Source: Streptomyces ochraceiscleroticus
GTDB lineage: Bacteria; Actinomycetota; Actinomycetes; Streptomycetales; Streptomycetaceae
Assembly (NCBI RefSeq): GCF_000720485.1
Contig: NZ_JOAX01000006.1
Coordinates: 124,001-188,000 of the forward strand
DNA length: 64,000 bases
Reading direction: 5' to 3'
Below, piece by piece: positions 24,715-32,502 of this stretch. The notes under the pieces are model-generated. The model saw only the letters and a program-made list of their open reading frames with translations, was not told the DNA's origin and did no database searches. The position numbers were made by a program, and so were the translations under genes. Each line of letters starts with the position of its first letter. The first letter of the stretch is position 1.

Positions 24715-24724
24715 TAGTGAACTA
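24707..24724. promoter_or_regulatory. AT-rich palindromic operator candidate
   Basis: TAGTTGAATAGTGAACTA has 5-bp perfect arms, and 12 of 18 positions are symmetric. It is markedly AT-rich for this genome and overlaps the second tandem repeat copy. Confidence 0.4.
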
Positions 24725-24830
24725 CACCGCCCAACCGTAGCGGGCTCGCGGCTATTCCGCACCTTCGCGCATTCTTCGCGCGCCACCCCGGCTATCAGTG
24801 GTACGACCCGGCCGAAATAACACCGATCTC

Positions 24831-24862
24831 GTGAAGTTCACGCCTTGACTTGTGAACTTCAC
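24831..24862. promoter_or_regulatory. Paired operator sites before the isomerase operon
   Basis: GTGAAGTTCAC (24831-24841) and GTGAACTTCAC (24852-24862) are exact reverse complements of each other and near-palindromes, their centres 21 bp apart (two helical turns). A -35-like TTGACT lies between them (24845-24850). This is typical of a GntR- or DeoR-type operator. Confidence 0.6.
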
Positions 24863-24884
24863 AGGTGCTTTTGTTTTAAGCATC

Positions 24885-25679
24885 ATGAATGACGTGATCC
24901 CTGACCGCCGCCCCGTGATCGGCGTCTCGCTGAAGCTGTACTTCGGTCTCGCCGAGACCCGGAAGTGGCTCGCGGACGTCGCCGCGCTGGCCGGTACCGC
25001 CGCGCTCGGCGCACGCGCCGTCGACCTGTTCGTCCTCCCCGCCTTCCCCGCCCTGGCCGACTCCCGCGAGCTGCTGGCCGGCACGGGCGTGGCGTTCGGC
25101 GCTCAGGACGTGCACTGGGCGGAGTCCGGCCCGTGGACCGGTGAGGTGTCCGCCGGGATGCTCGCCGAGGCCGGCGCCACGTACGTCGAGGTGGGGCACG
25201 CCGAGCGGCGCGCGCACTTCGGCGAGACGGACGACACCGTGCGCGCCAAGACCCGCGCCGCCACCGCCGCCGGGCTGGTCCCCGTCGTCTGCGCGGGCGA
25301 GCGGGACGGCACCGATCCCGGGGCGGCCGTCGAGGAGACCCTCACGCAGGTACGGGCGGCGCTCGCGGGCGCCGTGCCGGGCAGCGAGGTGATCATCGCG
25401 TACGAGCCGGTCTGGGCCATCGGCGCCGCCGATCCCGCCCCCGCCGATCACGTCCTCACGGTGGCCGCCGCGATCCGCGCCTGCCTGGACGAGCACGACG
25501 TACGCGGCCGCCTGATCTACGGCGGCACCGCCGGGCCCGGTACGTACGCCCGGCTCTCCACCGGACCCGTCGACGGCCTGTTCCTCGGCCGGCTCGCCCA
25601 CGACACCGAGGGCCTGCGCCGTGTCCTCGACGAGATCGCCCCCGTCCGAACCGCCCTGAACCGCTCTGAACCGGCCTGA
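24885..25679 (+). CDS. Triosephosphate-isomerase-family sugar phosphate isomerase
   Basis: A 264-residue TIM-barrel isomerase. Catalytic signatures are VSLKLYF (Lys where TpiA has it in N-x-K, the Asn being Ser here), GHAERR with the catalytic-His region, and AYEPVWAIGA with catalytic Glu. The C-terminal phosphate loop is YGGTAGPG. Divergence from housekeeping TpiA and pairing with an RpiB-family isomerase match the tetrulose-phosphate isomerase pair of erythritol/threitol catabolism in mycobacteria and rhizobia (inference). Start ATG 24885 has no clear ribosome site. An in-frame GTG at 24852 would add a rare TTA codon and overlap an operator site, so it was rejected. Confidence 0.83.
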   Translation: MNDVIPDRRPVIGVSLKLYFGLAETRKWLADVAALAGTAALGARAVDLFVLPAFPALADSRELLAGTGVAFGAQDVHWAESGPWTGEVSAGMLAEAGATYVEVGHAERRAHFGETDDTVRAKTRAATAAGLVPVVCAGERDGTDPGAAVEETLTQVRAALAGAVPGSEVIIAYEPVWAIGAADPAPADHVLTVAAAIRACLDEHDVRGRLIYGGTAGPGTYARLSTGPVDGLFLGRLAHDTEGLRRVLDEIAPVRTALNRSEPA

Positions 25680-25700
25680 CCGCTCCCAGGGAGAACACCC

Positions 25701-26159
25701 ATGACGTACCGCATCGCCATCGGCTGCGACGACGCCGCCTTCGAGATGAAGGACGCGATCATCGCGCACCTCACCGAGCGCGGCTACCCGGTCACCGACC
25801 TGAGCGCCACCGCGGACGAGGACTACCCGGACGTGGCCGAGCGCGTCGCGCGCAGCGTCGCCCGCGGCGAGCACGAGCGCGCCGTCCTCGTGTGCGGCAC
25901 CGGCATCGGCATGGCCATCGCCGCCAACAAGGTGCCCGGCATCCGCGCCGCGCAGATCCCGGACAGCTACAGCGCCGAGCGGGCCCGCAAGTCCAACGAC
26001 GCGCAGATCGCCTGTTTCGGCAGCCGCACCATGGGCGTGCACGCCGCGCTGGTATGCCTGGACCACTGGCTGGTCTCCGACTTCGCGGGCGGCGGTTCGG
26101 CGCCCAAGGTGGAGAAGATCAAGCAAGTCGAGTCCCGCAACCGCGTCATCCCCGCCTGA
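25701..26159 (+). CDS. RpiB/LacAB-family sugar phosphate isomerase
   Basis: A 152-residue isomerase of the ribose-5-phosphate isomerase B family. It has AIGCDDAAFEMKDAI, VLVCGTGIGMAIAANKVPGIRAA (active-site cysteine and phosphate loop), and NDAQIACFGSRTMG. In tetritol pathways this family converts D-erythrulose 4-phosphate to D-erythrose 4-phosphate; pentose phosphate isomerisation is the alternative. It lies 21 bp after the TIM-family gene, and the dehydrogenase follows. Confidence 0.88.
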   Translation: MTYRIAIGCDDAAFEMKDAIIAHLTERGYPVTDLSATADEDYPDVAERVARSVARGEHERAVLVCGTGIGMAIAANKVPGIRAAQIPDSYSAERARKSNDAQIACFGSRTMGVHAALVCLDHWLVSDFAGGGSAPKVEKIKQVESRNRVIPA

Positions 26160-26206
26160 ACCGCCGCTCCCCCGCCCCGTCCCTCCCCCCGAAAGGTGTG
26201 AGCACC

Positions 26207-27214
26207 ATGCGCGCAGTCGTCATCGAGGAACCGCACAAGCTCTCCGTGACCACCGTGCCGGACCCGGCGCCGGGCCACGGCGAGGTCGTCGTCAAGGTCA
26301 CCGCCGCCGGGCTGTGCGGTACCGATGTGCACATGCTGGCGGGCGAGTTCGGGCCCACCCGGTACCCGGTGATCCCGGGGCACGAGTTCTCCGGCGAGAT
26401 CGTCGCGGTGGGCGAGGGCGTCACCGCCTTCGCCGAGGGCGACAAGATCGCCGCCGACCCGGCGATCTACTGCGGCGCCTGCCACTTCTGTGCCATCGGC
26501 CGCGGCAACCTCTGCGAGCAGTGGGGCACGATCGGCATCACCGTGGACGGCGCCGCCGCCGAGTACGTGAAGGTACCGGCCCGCAACTGTTACCGGCTCC
26601 CCGAGACCGTGGAGCTGCGGCACGCCCCGCTCATCGAGCCGCTGTCGACGATCGTGCGCGGCTTCGACATCGTCGACCCCAAGCTCGGCGACAACTTCCT
26701 GATCTACGGCGCGGGCACCATGGGCCTGCTCTACATGCAGGTCGCCCAGCGCGCCGGGGCGGGCTCCGTCTCCGTCGTGGACATCAACGAGGACCGCCTC
26801 ACGGTGGCGAAGAAGCTCGGCGCCGACCACGTCGCCACCAGCGCGGACGACCTGGAGCGGCGGCTGGGCTGGGAGGTCGTCACGGACTGCACGGGCAACA
26901 TCAAGGCCATCGAGGACGGGCTGACCCGGCCGATCCGCGGCGGCACGTTCCAGCAGTTCGGCTGCGCGCCCGACCAGGAGCTGGCGAAGTTCTCGCCGTT
27001 CCGGATCTACAACGACGAGATCCGCATCGTCGGCTCGATGGCGATCCTGCACAGTTACGGGCGCGCCGTGGAGCTGCTCGGCAAGGGCGTCATCGACTCC
27101 GAGACGATGATCACCCACCAGTTCGCGCTGGACGAGTACGCCGAGGCCCTGGAGACCTTCAAGCGCGGCACGGGCCGCAAGCTGCAGATCGTCCCGGACA
27201 AGGCCCCGGCGTAA
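26207..27214 (+). CDS. Zinc-dependent medium-chain alcohol/polyol dehydrogenase
   Basis: A 335-residue MDR dehydrogenase. Catalytic zinc ligands sit in AAGLCGTDVH and PGHEFSGE. The four structural-zinc cysteines are in CGACHFCAIGRGNLC. The NAD-binding turn is IYGAGTMGLLYMQVA. It most resembles sorbitol/threonine-type dehydrogenases and likely oxidises a polyol that feeds the two upstream isomerases. No kinase, transporter or regulator for such a pathway is in the window, so the pathway would be completed elsewhere. Start ATG 26207 follows GAAAGGTG. Confidence 0.88.
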   Translation: MRAVVIEEPHKLSVTTVPDPAPGHGEVVVKVTAAGLCGTDVHMLAGEFGPTRYPVIPGHEFSGEIVAVGEGVTAFAEGDKIAADPAIYCGACHFCAIGRGNLCEQWGTIGITVDGAAAEYVKVPARNCYRLPETVELRHAPLIEPLSTIVRGFDIVDPKLGDNFLIYGAGTMGLLYMQVAQRAGAGSVSVVDINEDRLTVAKKLGADHVATSADDLERRLGWEVVTDCTGNIKAIEDGLTRPIRGGTFQQFGCAPDQELAKFSPFRIYNDEIRIVGSMAILHSYGRAVELLGKGVIDSETMITHQFALDEYAEALETFKRGTGRKLQIVPDKAPA

Positions 27215-27230
27215 CGGACGGCCGGGCCGC

Positions 27231-28427
27231 CTATGCGGCCAGTCCGGCCAGCTCGCAGCCCGCGTGCAGGAAGGCCCCCACGCCGAAGTCCGCGGTCGTG
27301 CCGGGGCCGACGGGCTGGCTGGACTCGGGGCGGTCGCCGACGCCTTGGACGTAGCCGAGGAAGCCGTCGGCGTGCACGGCCGTCCCGGTGAGGCCCTGCC
27401 AGGCGCGCGTCACGACCGGGAGGTACGGCGTGCGCGGCACGAGGCGGGCGCGCAGGGCGTAGGCGGTGGCGTACAGGAAGAAGGACGTGCCGCTGGTCTC
27501 CGGGCCCGGGAGGTGCGCGGGGTCGGCCAGGTTCACATTCCAGAACCCGTCGGCGCGCTGGACGGCGCGGAGTGCGGCCAGTTCCCGTACCAGGGTGGCG
27601 CGGTATTCGGGTATGTGCCGGGCGCCGGCGGGCAGGGTCTTGAGCGTCTTGACGTGGCCCCCGGCCACCCAGCCGTTGCCGCGCGACCACACGACGGGCT
27701 TGCCGTCCGGCGAGAGGATCCCGCCGGGCAGGAAGCGCTTGTCGCGGTACCAGAGGCCGGACTCCGGGTCGTACAGTCCGGGGCCGCCCTCCGCCGACTT
27801 CGTGTGCGTGTAGAGCGCGTACAGCTTGTCCCAGTAGGCGGGTTCGGCGCGCAGCCGACCTATTCGAGCGAACGGCGGCATCGCCATGTGCAGCGCGTCG
27901 TCCCACCACCAGTCGTCGTTCTTCTCCGGCCGGTCGGTGAAGACCATGCGGTGCAGCGAGTCCTCCAGAGCCGCGATCTTCCCCTGCTCGGGCTCCAGTT
28001 CGTACAGGTCGAGGTAGGTCTGCCCGGCGCAGTGGTCGTCGGCGTGCCGGGTGGTGACGCCGTTGTGCAGCGCGTAGCCGTGGCCTTCGGCCCAGCCGCG
28101 CGCGTACGCGAGATAGCGGGCGTCGCGGGTCAGCCGGTACAGGGCCATCAGGCCGCTGAAGAACGTGGCGCGGGCCCACTGGTTGTCGCCGGGGTCGGCG
28201 TGCGCGCCGATCCAGTGGTCGGCGACTCTGCGCAGTACGGCGGTGATCTCCGCCCGGGAGGGAAGCCCGCCGGCCGTGACACCGGCCGTCGCCGCGCGCG
28301 CCGCGGTGGCCGACAGCGCCGGTACGGCGGCGAGCGCGGCGCCGGCGGCGAGCGCGGCGCCGGCGGCGAGGACGCGCCGCCGGCCTACTGATCGTCCTGA
28401 TCGTCCGAGATGCTCCAGGGGTGCCAT
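27231..28427 (-). CDS. Secreted glycoside hydrolase family 88/105-like protein
   Basis: A 398-residue protein with a Tat-type signal (SVGRRRVLAAGAALAAGAAL, residues 13-32) and a cleavage region near ATAARAAT. The mature part is an (alpha/alpha)6 barrel of the unsaturated glucuronyl/rhamnogalacturonyl hydrolase type, with DDWWWDDALHMAMPPFARI (active-site Asp candidates) and VWSRGNGWVAGG. Such enzymes trim unsaturated uronic acids from lyase-cut plant polysaccharides. It is convergent with the polyol dehydrogenase, 16 bp apart. The operator GTGAACATCGTTCAC lies about 50 bp upstream of its start. Confidence 0.85.
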   Translation of the reverse strand: MAPLEHLGRSGRSVGRRRVLAAGAALAAGAALAAVPALSATAARAATAGVTAGGLPSRAEITAVLRRVADHWIGAHADPGDNQWARATFFSGLMALYRLTRDARYLAYARGWAEGHGYALHNGVTTRHADDHCAGQTYLDLYELEPEQGKIAALEDSLHRMVFTDRPEKNDDWWWDDALHMAMPPFARIGRLRAEPAYWDKLYALYTHTKSAEGGPGLYDPESGLWYRDKRFLPGGILSPDGKPVVWSRGNGWVAGGHVKTLKTLPAGARHIPEYRATLVRELAALRAVQRADGFWNVNLADPAHLPGPETSGTSFFLYATAYALRARLVPRTPYLPVVTRAWQGLTGTAVHADGFLGYVQGVGDRPESSQPVGPGTTADFGVGAFLHAGCELAGLAA

Positions 28428-28474
28428 GGCGTACGCCCTTTCCGCCGACGGAAGTCACGATGAAAGTCACGTAT

Positions 28475-28489
28475 GTGAACATCGTTCAC
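28475..28489. promoter_or_regulatory. Palindromic operator GTGAAC-ATC-GTTCAC
   Basis: Perfect 6-bp arms with a 3-bp centre, 48 bp upstream of the glycoside hydrolase start. The half site GTGAA matches the paired sites before the isomerase operon at 24,831-24,862, so one regulator might control both. Confidence 0.55.
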
Positions 28490-28696
28490 CGATGCGGCGC
28501 AAGAATGGCACGCCAACTCCCGTCTACGGAAGGGGAATTGCACGAAGCACACGGAGGGCCCAGAGGCGACCTCCAGATAGGCCGGTTCATAGCGCCTCAC
28601 GACCGCGATCCGGTCACTCGGCGCGATTGCCGGGGGCGCGCAGCGGGCGCGCGTCGGAGGGCCGCCGCGGCGGCCCCGCTCCTATGCTGAGGAGGC

Positions 28697-29272
28697 ATGA
28701 AGCCCAACGACATTCTGCGCCGGCACGGCGAGGCCATCGAGCTCTTCGGGGACCGCGTCCACGCCGTGGGCGACGACCAGTGGGACGCCGCGACACCGTG
28801 CACGAACTGGACGGTGCGCGACCTGGTGAACCACCTCACCGCCGAGCAGCTGTGGGTGCCGCGGCTGGTGCGGGACGGCGCCACCATCGAGGAGGTCGGC
28901 GAGGAGTTCAGCGGCGATGTGCTGGGTGAGGACCCGGTCGCGACCTGGGACCGTGCCGCGGTCGCGGCGGTCGCGGCGTTCAGCGAGCCCGGCGCCCTGG
29001 ACCGGCAAGTCCATCTCTCGTACGGGCTGACCGGCGCGGCCGCGTACTGCAGTCAGATGACGATGGACGCGGTCGTGCACGCCTGGGACCTGTCACGGGC
29101 GGTCGGCGCGTCCGAGGAGCTGCCGGGAGAGCTGGTGACCACGGCGCTGCGGGAGGTCGAGCCGTACGCCAAGGAGCTGAGCGAATCGGGGCTCTTCGCC
29201 CCGCCGATCGAGCCGCCGCCGGGCGCCGACGACCAGACCCGGCTGCTCTGCCTGCTGGGCCGCCGTCCGTAG
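28697..29272 (+). CDS. TIGR03086-type DinB-like metal-binding protein
   Basis: A 191-residue four-helix protein of the actinobacterial DinB/mycothiol-dependent maleylpyruvate isomerase fold. It has WDAATPCTNWTVRDLVNHL near the N-terminus and MTMDAVVHAWDLSRAVG further on. The three histidines that form the metal site in this fold are represented. The biochemical role is unknown. Start ATG 28697 follows a strong AGGAGG. Confidence 0.88.
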   Translation: MKPNDILRRHGEAIELFGDRVHAVGDDQWDAATPCTNWTVRDLVNHLTAEQLWVPRLVRDGATIEEVGEEFSGDVLGEDPVATWDRAAVAAVAAFSEPGALDRQVHLSYGLTGAAAYCSQMTMDAVVHAWDLSRAVGASEELPGELVTTALREVEPYAKELSESGLFAPPIEPPPGADDQTRLLCLLGRRP

Positions 29273-29325
29273 GCGACGGCCCGAAGAGATGCCGGCCGTA
29301 GGCAGCGGCCGGCAGGCAAAAACGT

Positions 29326-29348
29326 GCCGGCCGGGTCACCCGGCCGGC
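29326..29348. terminator. Bidirectional terminator
   Basis: A perfect 10-bp stem (GCCGGCCGGG, loop TCA, CCCGGCCGGC) between the convergent DinB-like gene and the small peptide gene. Confidence 0.7.
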
Positions 29349-29356
29349 CGTACCCG

Positions 29357-29530
29357 TCAGTCGATGCCGCGGAAGATGTGCTGCTCAGCCGTGGATTCGT
29401 CGTCGCAGCCCGCCAGGTGGACCGGGGCGCAGCGGCTCCAGACCTCGAGGTTGCGCACCTCCCGGATACGCCCCTGGCGCTCGCCCTGCTTCGGTCGGGG
29501 CTGCTTGCTGATCGTCTGTTCCGGTGCCAC
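29357..29530 (-). CDS. Small 57-residue protein, unknown; possible precursor peptide
   Basis: A short frame from GTG 29530, with GGAG at ideal spacing (6 nt), giving a 57-residue hydrophilic peptide. The N-terminal half is basic (KQPRPKQGERQGRIRE). The C-terminal half is acidic, with two cysteines in WSRCAPVHLAGCDDE, and the end is EQHIFRGID. It has no signal peptide or membrane segment. The leader-like/core-like layout could suit a modified peptide, but no modification enzyme is nearby, so it is best left as an unrecognised small protein. A hairpin directly downstream supports a real transcript. Confidence 0.6.
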   Translation of the reverse strand: MAPEQTISKQPRPKQGERQGRIREVRNLEVWSRCAPVHLAGCDDESTAEQHIFRGID

Positions 29531-29873
29531 CACGCACTCCTTAGCCAAAGGGATGAGGTACATGACGCGGTGGCGCCGTATGTCACAACCGGGAGTTCGG
29601 CCATGGTTCGTGGCGCATCCCGCGACGGGCCGAGGATGTCGGCATCTCCCAGACAGGTCGTCCGTCGCCCCCCAGCCTAACGACATGGGTTCCCCGCTGC
29701 GCGGTAATTACCGTCGATAGGGTTACAGGACGGAGAAACTGCCCCCGTACGGCCCGTTTCGGCCACTCCGGCGGCGTGTGGTTGCGCCCCGCCCGCACGC
29801 GTCCGGGGGCTGGGCGGGGACACGGGCGGCGGGTGCCGGGCGCCGGGCCTTCCGCGGTGCTACGGATAGGCGT
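29531..29873. other. Intergenic region with perfect palindrome CGGTAATTACCG
   Basis: 343 bp between the divergent small peptide and lipase maturation factor genes. A 12-bp perfect palindrome at 29,702-29,713 is the only clear signal. A -10-like TAGGCT on the minus strand near 29,680 could serve the peptide gene. No convincing gene is seen. Confidence 0.5.
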
Positions 29874-31307
29874 GTGGAGTGGTTCCCGGCACCCGAGTAC
29901 TGGCTGGGCCGGCTGGTCTTCCAGCGGGCCCTGGCCGCGCTGTACGTGATCGCGTTCGTGTCGGCGGCGCTGCAGTTCCGGGCGCTGATCGGGGAGCGCG
30001 GCATGACCCCGGTACCGGACTTCGTGCGGCGCGTGCCGTTCCGGGTGGCGCCGTCGGTCTTCCACTGGCGCTTCTCGGACCGCTTCTTCGCGGGCTGGGC
30101 GTGGGCGGGGGCGCTGCTGGCGGCGGCCGTCCTGGCGGGCGCCGCCGACGCCGTGCCGCTGTGGGCGTCGATGGTGTGGTGGGCCGCGCTGTGGGCGATG
30201 TACCTCTCGATCGTCAACGTCGGGCAGACCTGGTACGGCTTCGGGTGGGAGACGCTGCTCCTCGAAACGGGCGCGCTGGCGGTCTTCCTGGGAAACGCGC
30301 GCACCGCGCCGCCCGTCCTCGTCCTGTGGCTGCTGCGCTGGCTGCTGTTCCGGCTGGAGTTCGGCGCGGGGCTGATCAAGATGCGCGGCGACCCGTGCTG
30401 GCGCGACCTGACCTGCCTGTACTACCACCACGAGACGCAGCCCATGCCGGGCCCGCTGAGCTGGTTCTTCCACCACCTGCCACGGCCGCTGCACCGTGTC
30501 GAGACGGCCGCGAACCACGTGGCGCAGCTCCTCGCGCCCGTCCTCCTCTTCACCCCGCAGCCGATCGCCACCTGGGCGGCGCTGGCGATGATCGCCACCC
30601 AGCTCTGGCTGGTGCTCTCGGGCAATTTCGCCTGGCTGAACTGGGCGACGATCGTGATCGCGGTGTCCGTCGTGGACGCCTCGGCGGTCGGCCTCGGCGG
30701 CCTCGTCGGCCCGCCGGCGGACCTCGCCCCTCCCCCGCTCTGGTACGAGATCGTGGTCATCGCCGCGACCGCGGGGGTCCTGTACCTGAGCTACCGCCCG
30801 GCGCTCAACCTGCTCTCCCGCCGGCAGCGGATGAACACCTCGTTCGAGCCGCTGCACCTGGTCAACGCGTACGGCGCCTTCGGCTCCATCACCCGGATCC
30901 GGCACGAGGTGGTCATCGAGGGCACGACGGACGAGGTGATCACCGAGGACACGGAGTGGCGGGAGTACGACTTCAAGGGCAAGCCCGGCGACGTACGCCG
31001 CATGCCGCGCCCCTTCGCTCCGTACCACCTCCGCCTCGACTGGCTGATGTGGTTCGCGGCGCTGTCGCCGGGCTACGCGGGCCGCTGGTTCGGCCCGTTC
31101 CTGGAACGCCTCCTGGAGAACGACCGCGACACCCTGCGCCTGCTCCGCCGCAACCCCTTCCCCGACGCGCCGCCCCGGCACGTACGGGCCCTGTTCTACC
31201 GCTACCGCTTCACGACCTGGCGGGAACTGCGGGAGACCGGCGCGTGGTGGCACCGGGAGCCGGTACGGCAGTTCTTCCCGCCGACAGCTCTGCGCGAAAG
31301 GCCCTGA
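29874..31307 (+). CDS. Lipase maturation factor family membrane protein
   Basis: A 477-residue polytopic membrane protein of the LMF1 family, known in vertebrates for lipase folding in the ER. Family segments include WFPAPEYWLGRLVFQRALAA at the N-terminus, FRLEFGAGLIKMRGDPCWRD in the middle and, near the C-terminus, HLRLDWLMWFAAL. At least six hydrophobic helices are seen. The bacterial role is not known; helping an exported lipase is a guess. Start GTG 29874 is chosen where homology begins; an upstream frame from 29778 looks non-coding. Its last 98 bp overlap the convergent TPR gene. Confidence 0.85.
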   Translation: MEWFPAPEYWLGRLVFQRALAALYVIAFVSAALQFRALIGERGMTPVPDFVRRVPFRVAPSVFHWRFSDRFFAGWAWAGALLAAAVLAGAADAVPLWASMVWWAALWAMYLSIVNVGQTWYGFGWETLLLETGALAVFLGNARTAPPVLVLWLLRWLLFRLEFGAGLIKMRGDPCWRDLTCLYYHHETQPMPGPLSWFFHHLPRPLHRVETAANHVAQLLAPVLLFTPQPIATWAALAMIATQLWLVLSGNFAWLNWATIVIAVSVVDASAVGLGGLVGPPADLAPPPLWYEIVVIAATAGVLYLSYRPALNLLSRRQRMNTSFEPLHLVNAYGAFGSITRIRHEVVIEGTTDEVITEDTEWREYDFKGKPGDVRRMPRPFAPYHLRLDWLMWFAALSPGYAGRWFGPFLERLLENDRDTLRLLRRNPFPDAPPRHVRALFYRYRFTTWRELRETGAWWHREPVRQFFPPTALRERP

Positions 31308-32307
31308 CCATGTCGCGGGCGTGCCGCAGCCCGATCCGGGTGACCTCGCGCTCGACGTCGTCCAGCTCGGCGACCACCTCGTCGTACGGCCATCCCGTCC
31401 GCGCCCGGGACTTCACCAGCCCCAGCCGCGCGAGCGCGCTGCCGCGCGGCTCGGACATGGCCCGGAACTCCTCCAGCGCACCCCGGTAGACGGCCGCGGC
31501 CTCCTCGTACCGCCGCGCTCGGTACAGCACGTTCCCGCGCATCTTGTGGTTGTACGCCAGCGCCCCGGCGAGATCCAGCCCCCGGCACAGCGCCTCCCCC
31601 TTGCTGAGCAGCCGCAATGCCTCCGCCGTCTCCCCCAGCACGGACCGCACATCGGCGACGCCCCGCAACGACCACGCGAGCCCCCGCACGTCGTCGGCCC
31701 CCTCGGCGATCCGCACCGACTCCTCGAACAGCTCCAGCGCCTTCTCGTACTCCCCCTTGTTGCGGTGCATCTGCGCGATCCCCGACATCGCCCACACCAT
31801 GTGCCGGGCCTCGCCGTGCGCCCTGGCCTGGGCCAGCAGCTCTTCGTGCAACTCGGCGACGGCCTCGTAGTCGCCCTGTATCCGGCCGGTCTCGGCGAGC
31901 CCGGCGAGCGCGTATCCGTGGGCGAGGCGGTCGCCGCCCTGCTCGGCGAACGCTACGGCGGCCGCGAGCAGCCGACGGGCGAGCGCGAGCCGCCCGCACT
32001 GGCGGGCGAGAGTACCGCCGCTCCACAGCGCCCACGCCATCCCGGCGGCGTCCTGCGCGGCCCGCGCACTGCGGTAACTGGCCCGCCAGGCGTCCTCCGC
32101 CTCTGCCACCCGCCCGAGCCGCCGCCCGGCCTCCGCCTCCGCGAGCGCGGCCCGCGCGGCGTCCCCCGGCGTCCCGGCCGCGCCCCGTGCTCTCCGCGCC
32201 GCGGCCAGCACATCCTCGTACGAGGAGTTGACACTCAACTCCGCCCCCAGCTCCCCCTGATACTCCGGAGCGAATGCCTTCCCGTACATCACGAGCCTCC
32301 CGGTCAT
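31210..32307 (-). CDS. Tetratricopeptide-repeat protein
   Basis: A 365-residue alpha-helical protein with at least six TPR-like units from about residue 55 to 300, for example MSGIAQMHRNKGEYEKALEL and KMRGNVLYRARRYEEAAAVY. There is no helix-turn-helix or enzymatic domain. It probably mediates protein contacts. The start is ATG 32307, with an alternative ATG at 32289. The first 17 codons and about 140 bp of upstream DNA are duplicated at 35,776-35,965. The final 30 residues overlap the convergent lipase-maturation-factor gene and look unstructured. Confidence 0.82.
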   Translation of the reverse strand: MTGRLVMYGKAFAPEYQGELGAELSVNSSYEDVLAAARRARGAAGTPGDAARAALAEAEAGRRLGRVAEAEDAWRASYRSARAAQDAAGMAWALWSGGTLARQCGRLALARRLLAAAVAFAEQGGDRLAHGYALAGLAETGRIQGDYEAVAELHEELLAQARAHGEARHMVWAMSGIAQMHRNKGEYEKALELFEESVRIAEGADDVRGLAWSLRGVADVRSVLGETAEALRLLSKGEALCRGLDLAGALAYNHKMRGNVLYRARRYEEAAAVYRGALEEFRAMSEPRGSALARLGLVKSRARTGWPYDEVVAELDDVEREVTRIGLRHARDMVRAFRAELSAGRTAVPAPGATTRRSPAVPARS

Positions 32308-32447
32308 GTCGGTCGTCCGGGCTCGACGCTATGCGGCCCGGACCCCGCCATTCGTCCCTCCACCTGCGGTTATCGAGATCCACCGGGGGATGTACGGGAG
32401 GCTGGACGATCACCTTGGAGATGTACGGGGAGTCCCCTAGGGGGCGG
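32258..32447. repeat. 190-bp segmental duplication, copy 1 (TPR gene 5' end and promoter region)
   Basis: About 95% identical to 35,776-35,965, in the same orientation and 3.5 kb away. It covers the start of the TPR gene and its upstream region, including repeated GATGTACGGG boxes near 32,388 and 32,420 that could be regulator sites. Confidence 0.85.
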
Positions 32448-32502
32448 AGCCGGGAGGCCCTCCACCGAGCCGTCCGCATGAGCGACGCGGAGCTCGACCG
32501 GC

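Noticed and set aside
24852..24884. Upstream GTG start for the TIM-family isomerase, adding 11 codons with a TTA codon
   Set aside because: It overlaps an operator site and the extra residues do not resemble the family; ATG 24885 is more likely, though not proven.
29357..29686. A longer 109-codon form of the small peptide gene
   Set aside because: The extra N-terminal part lacks a ribosome site, whereas GTG 29530 has a well-spaced GGAG.
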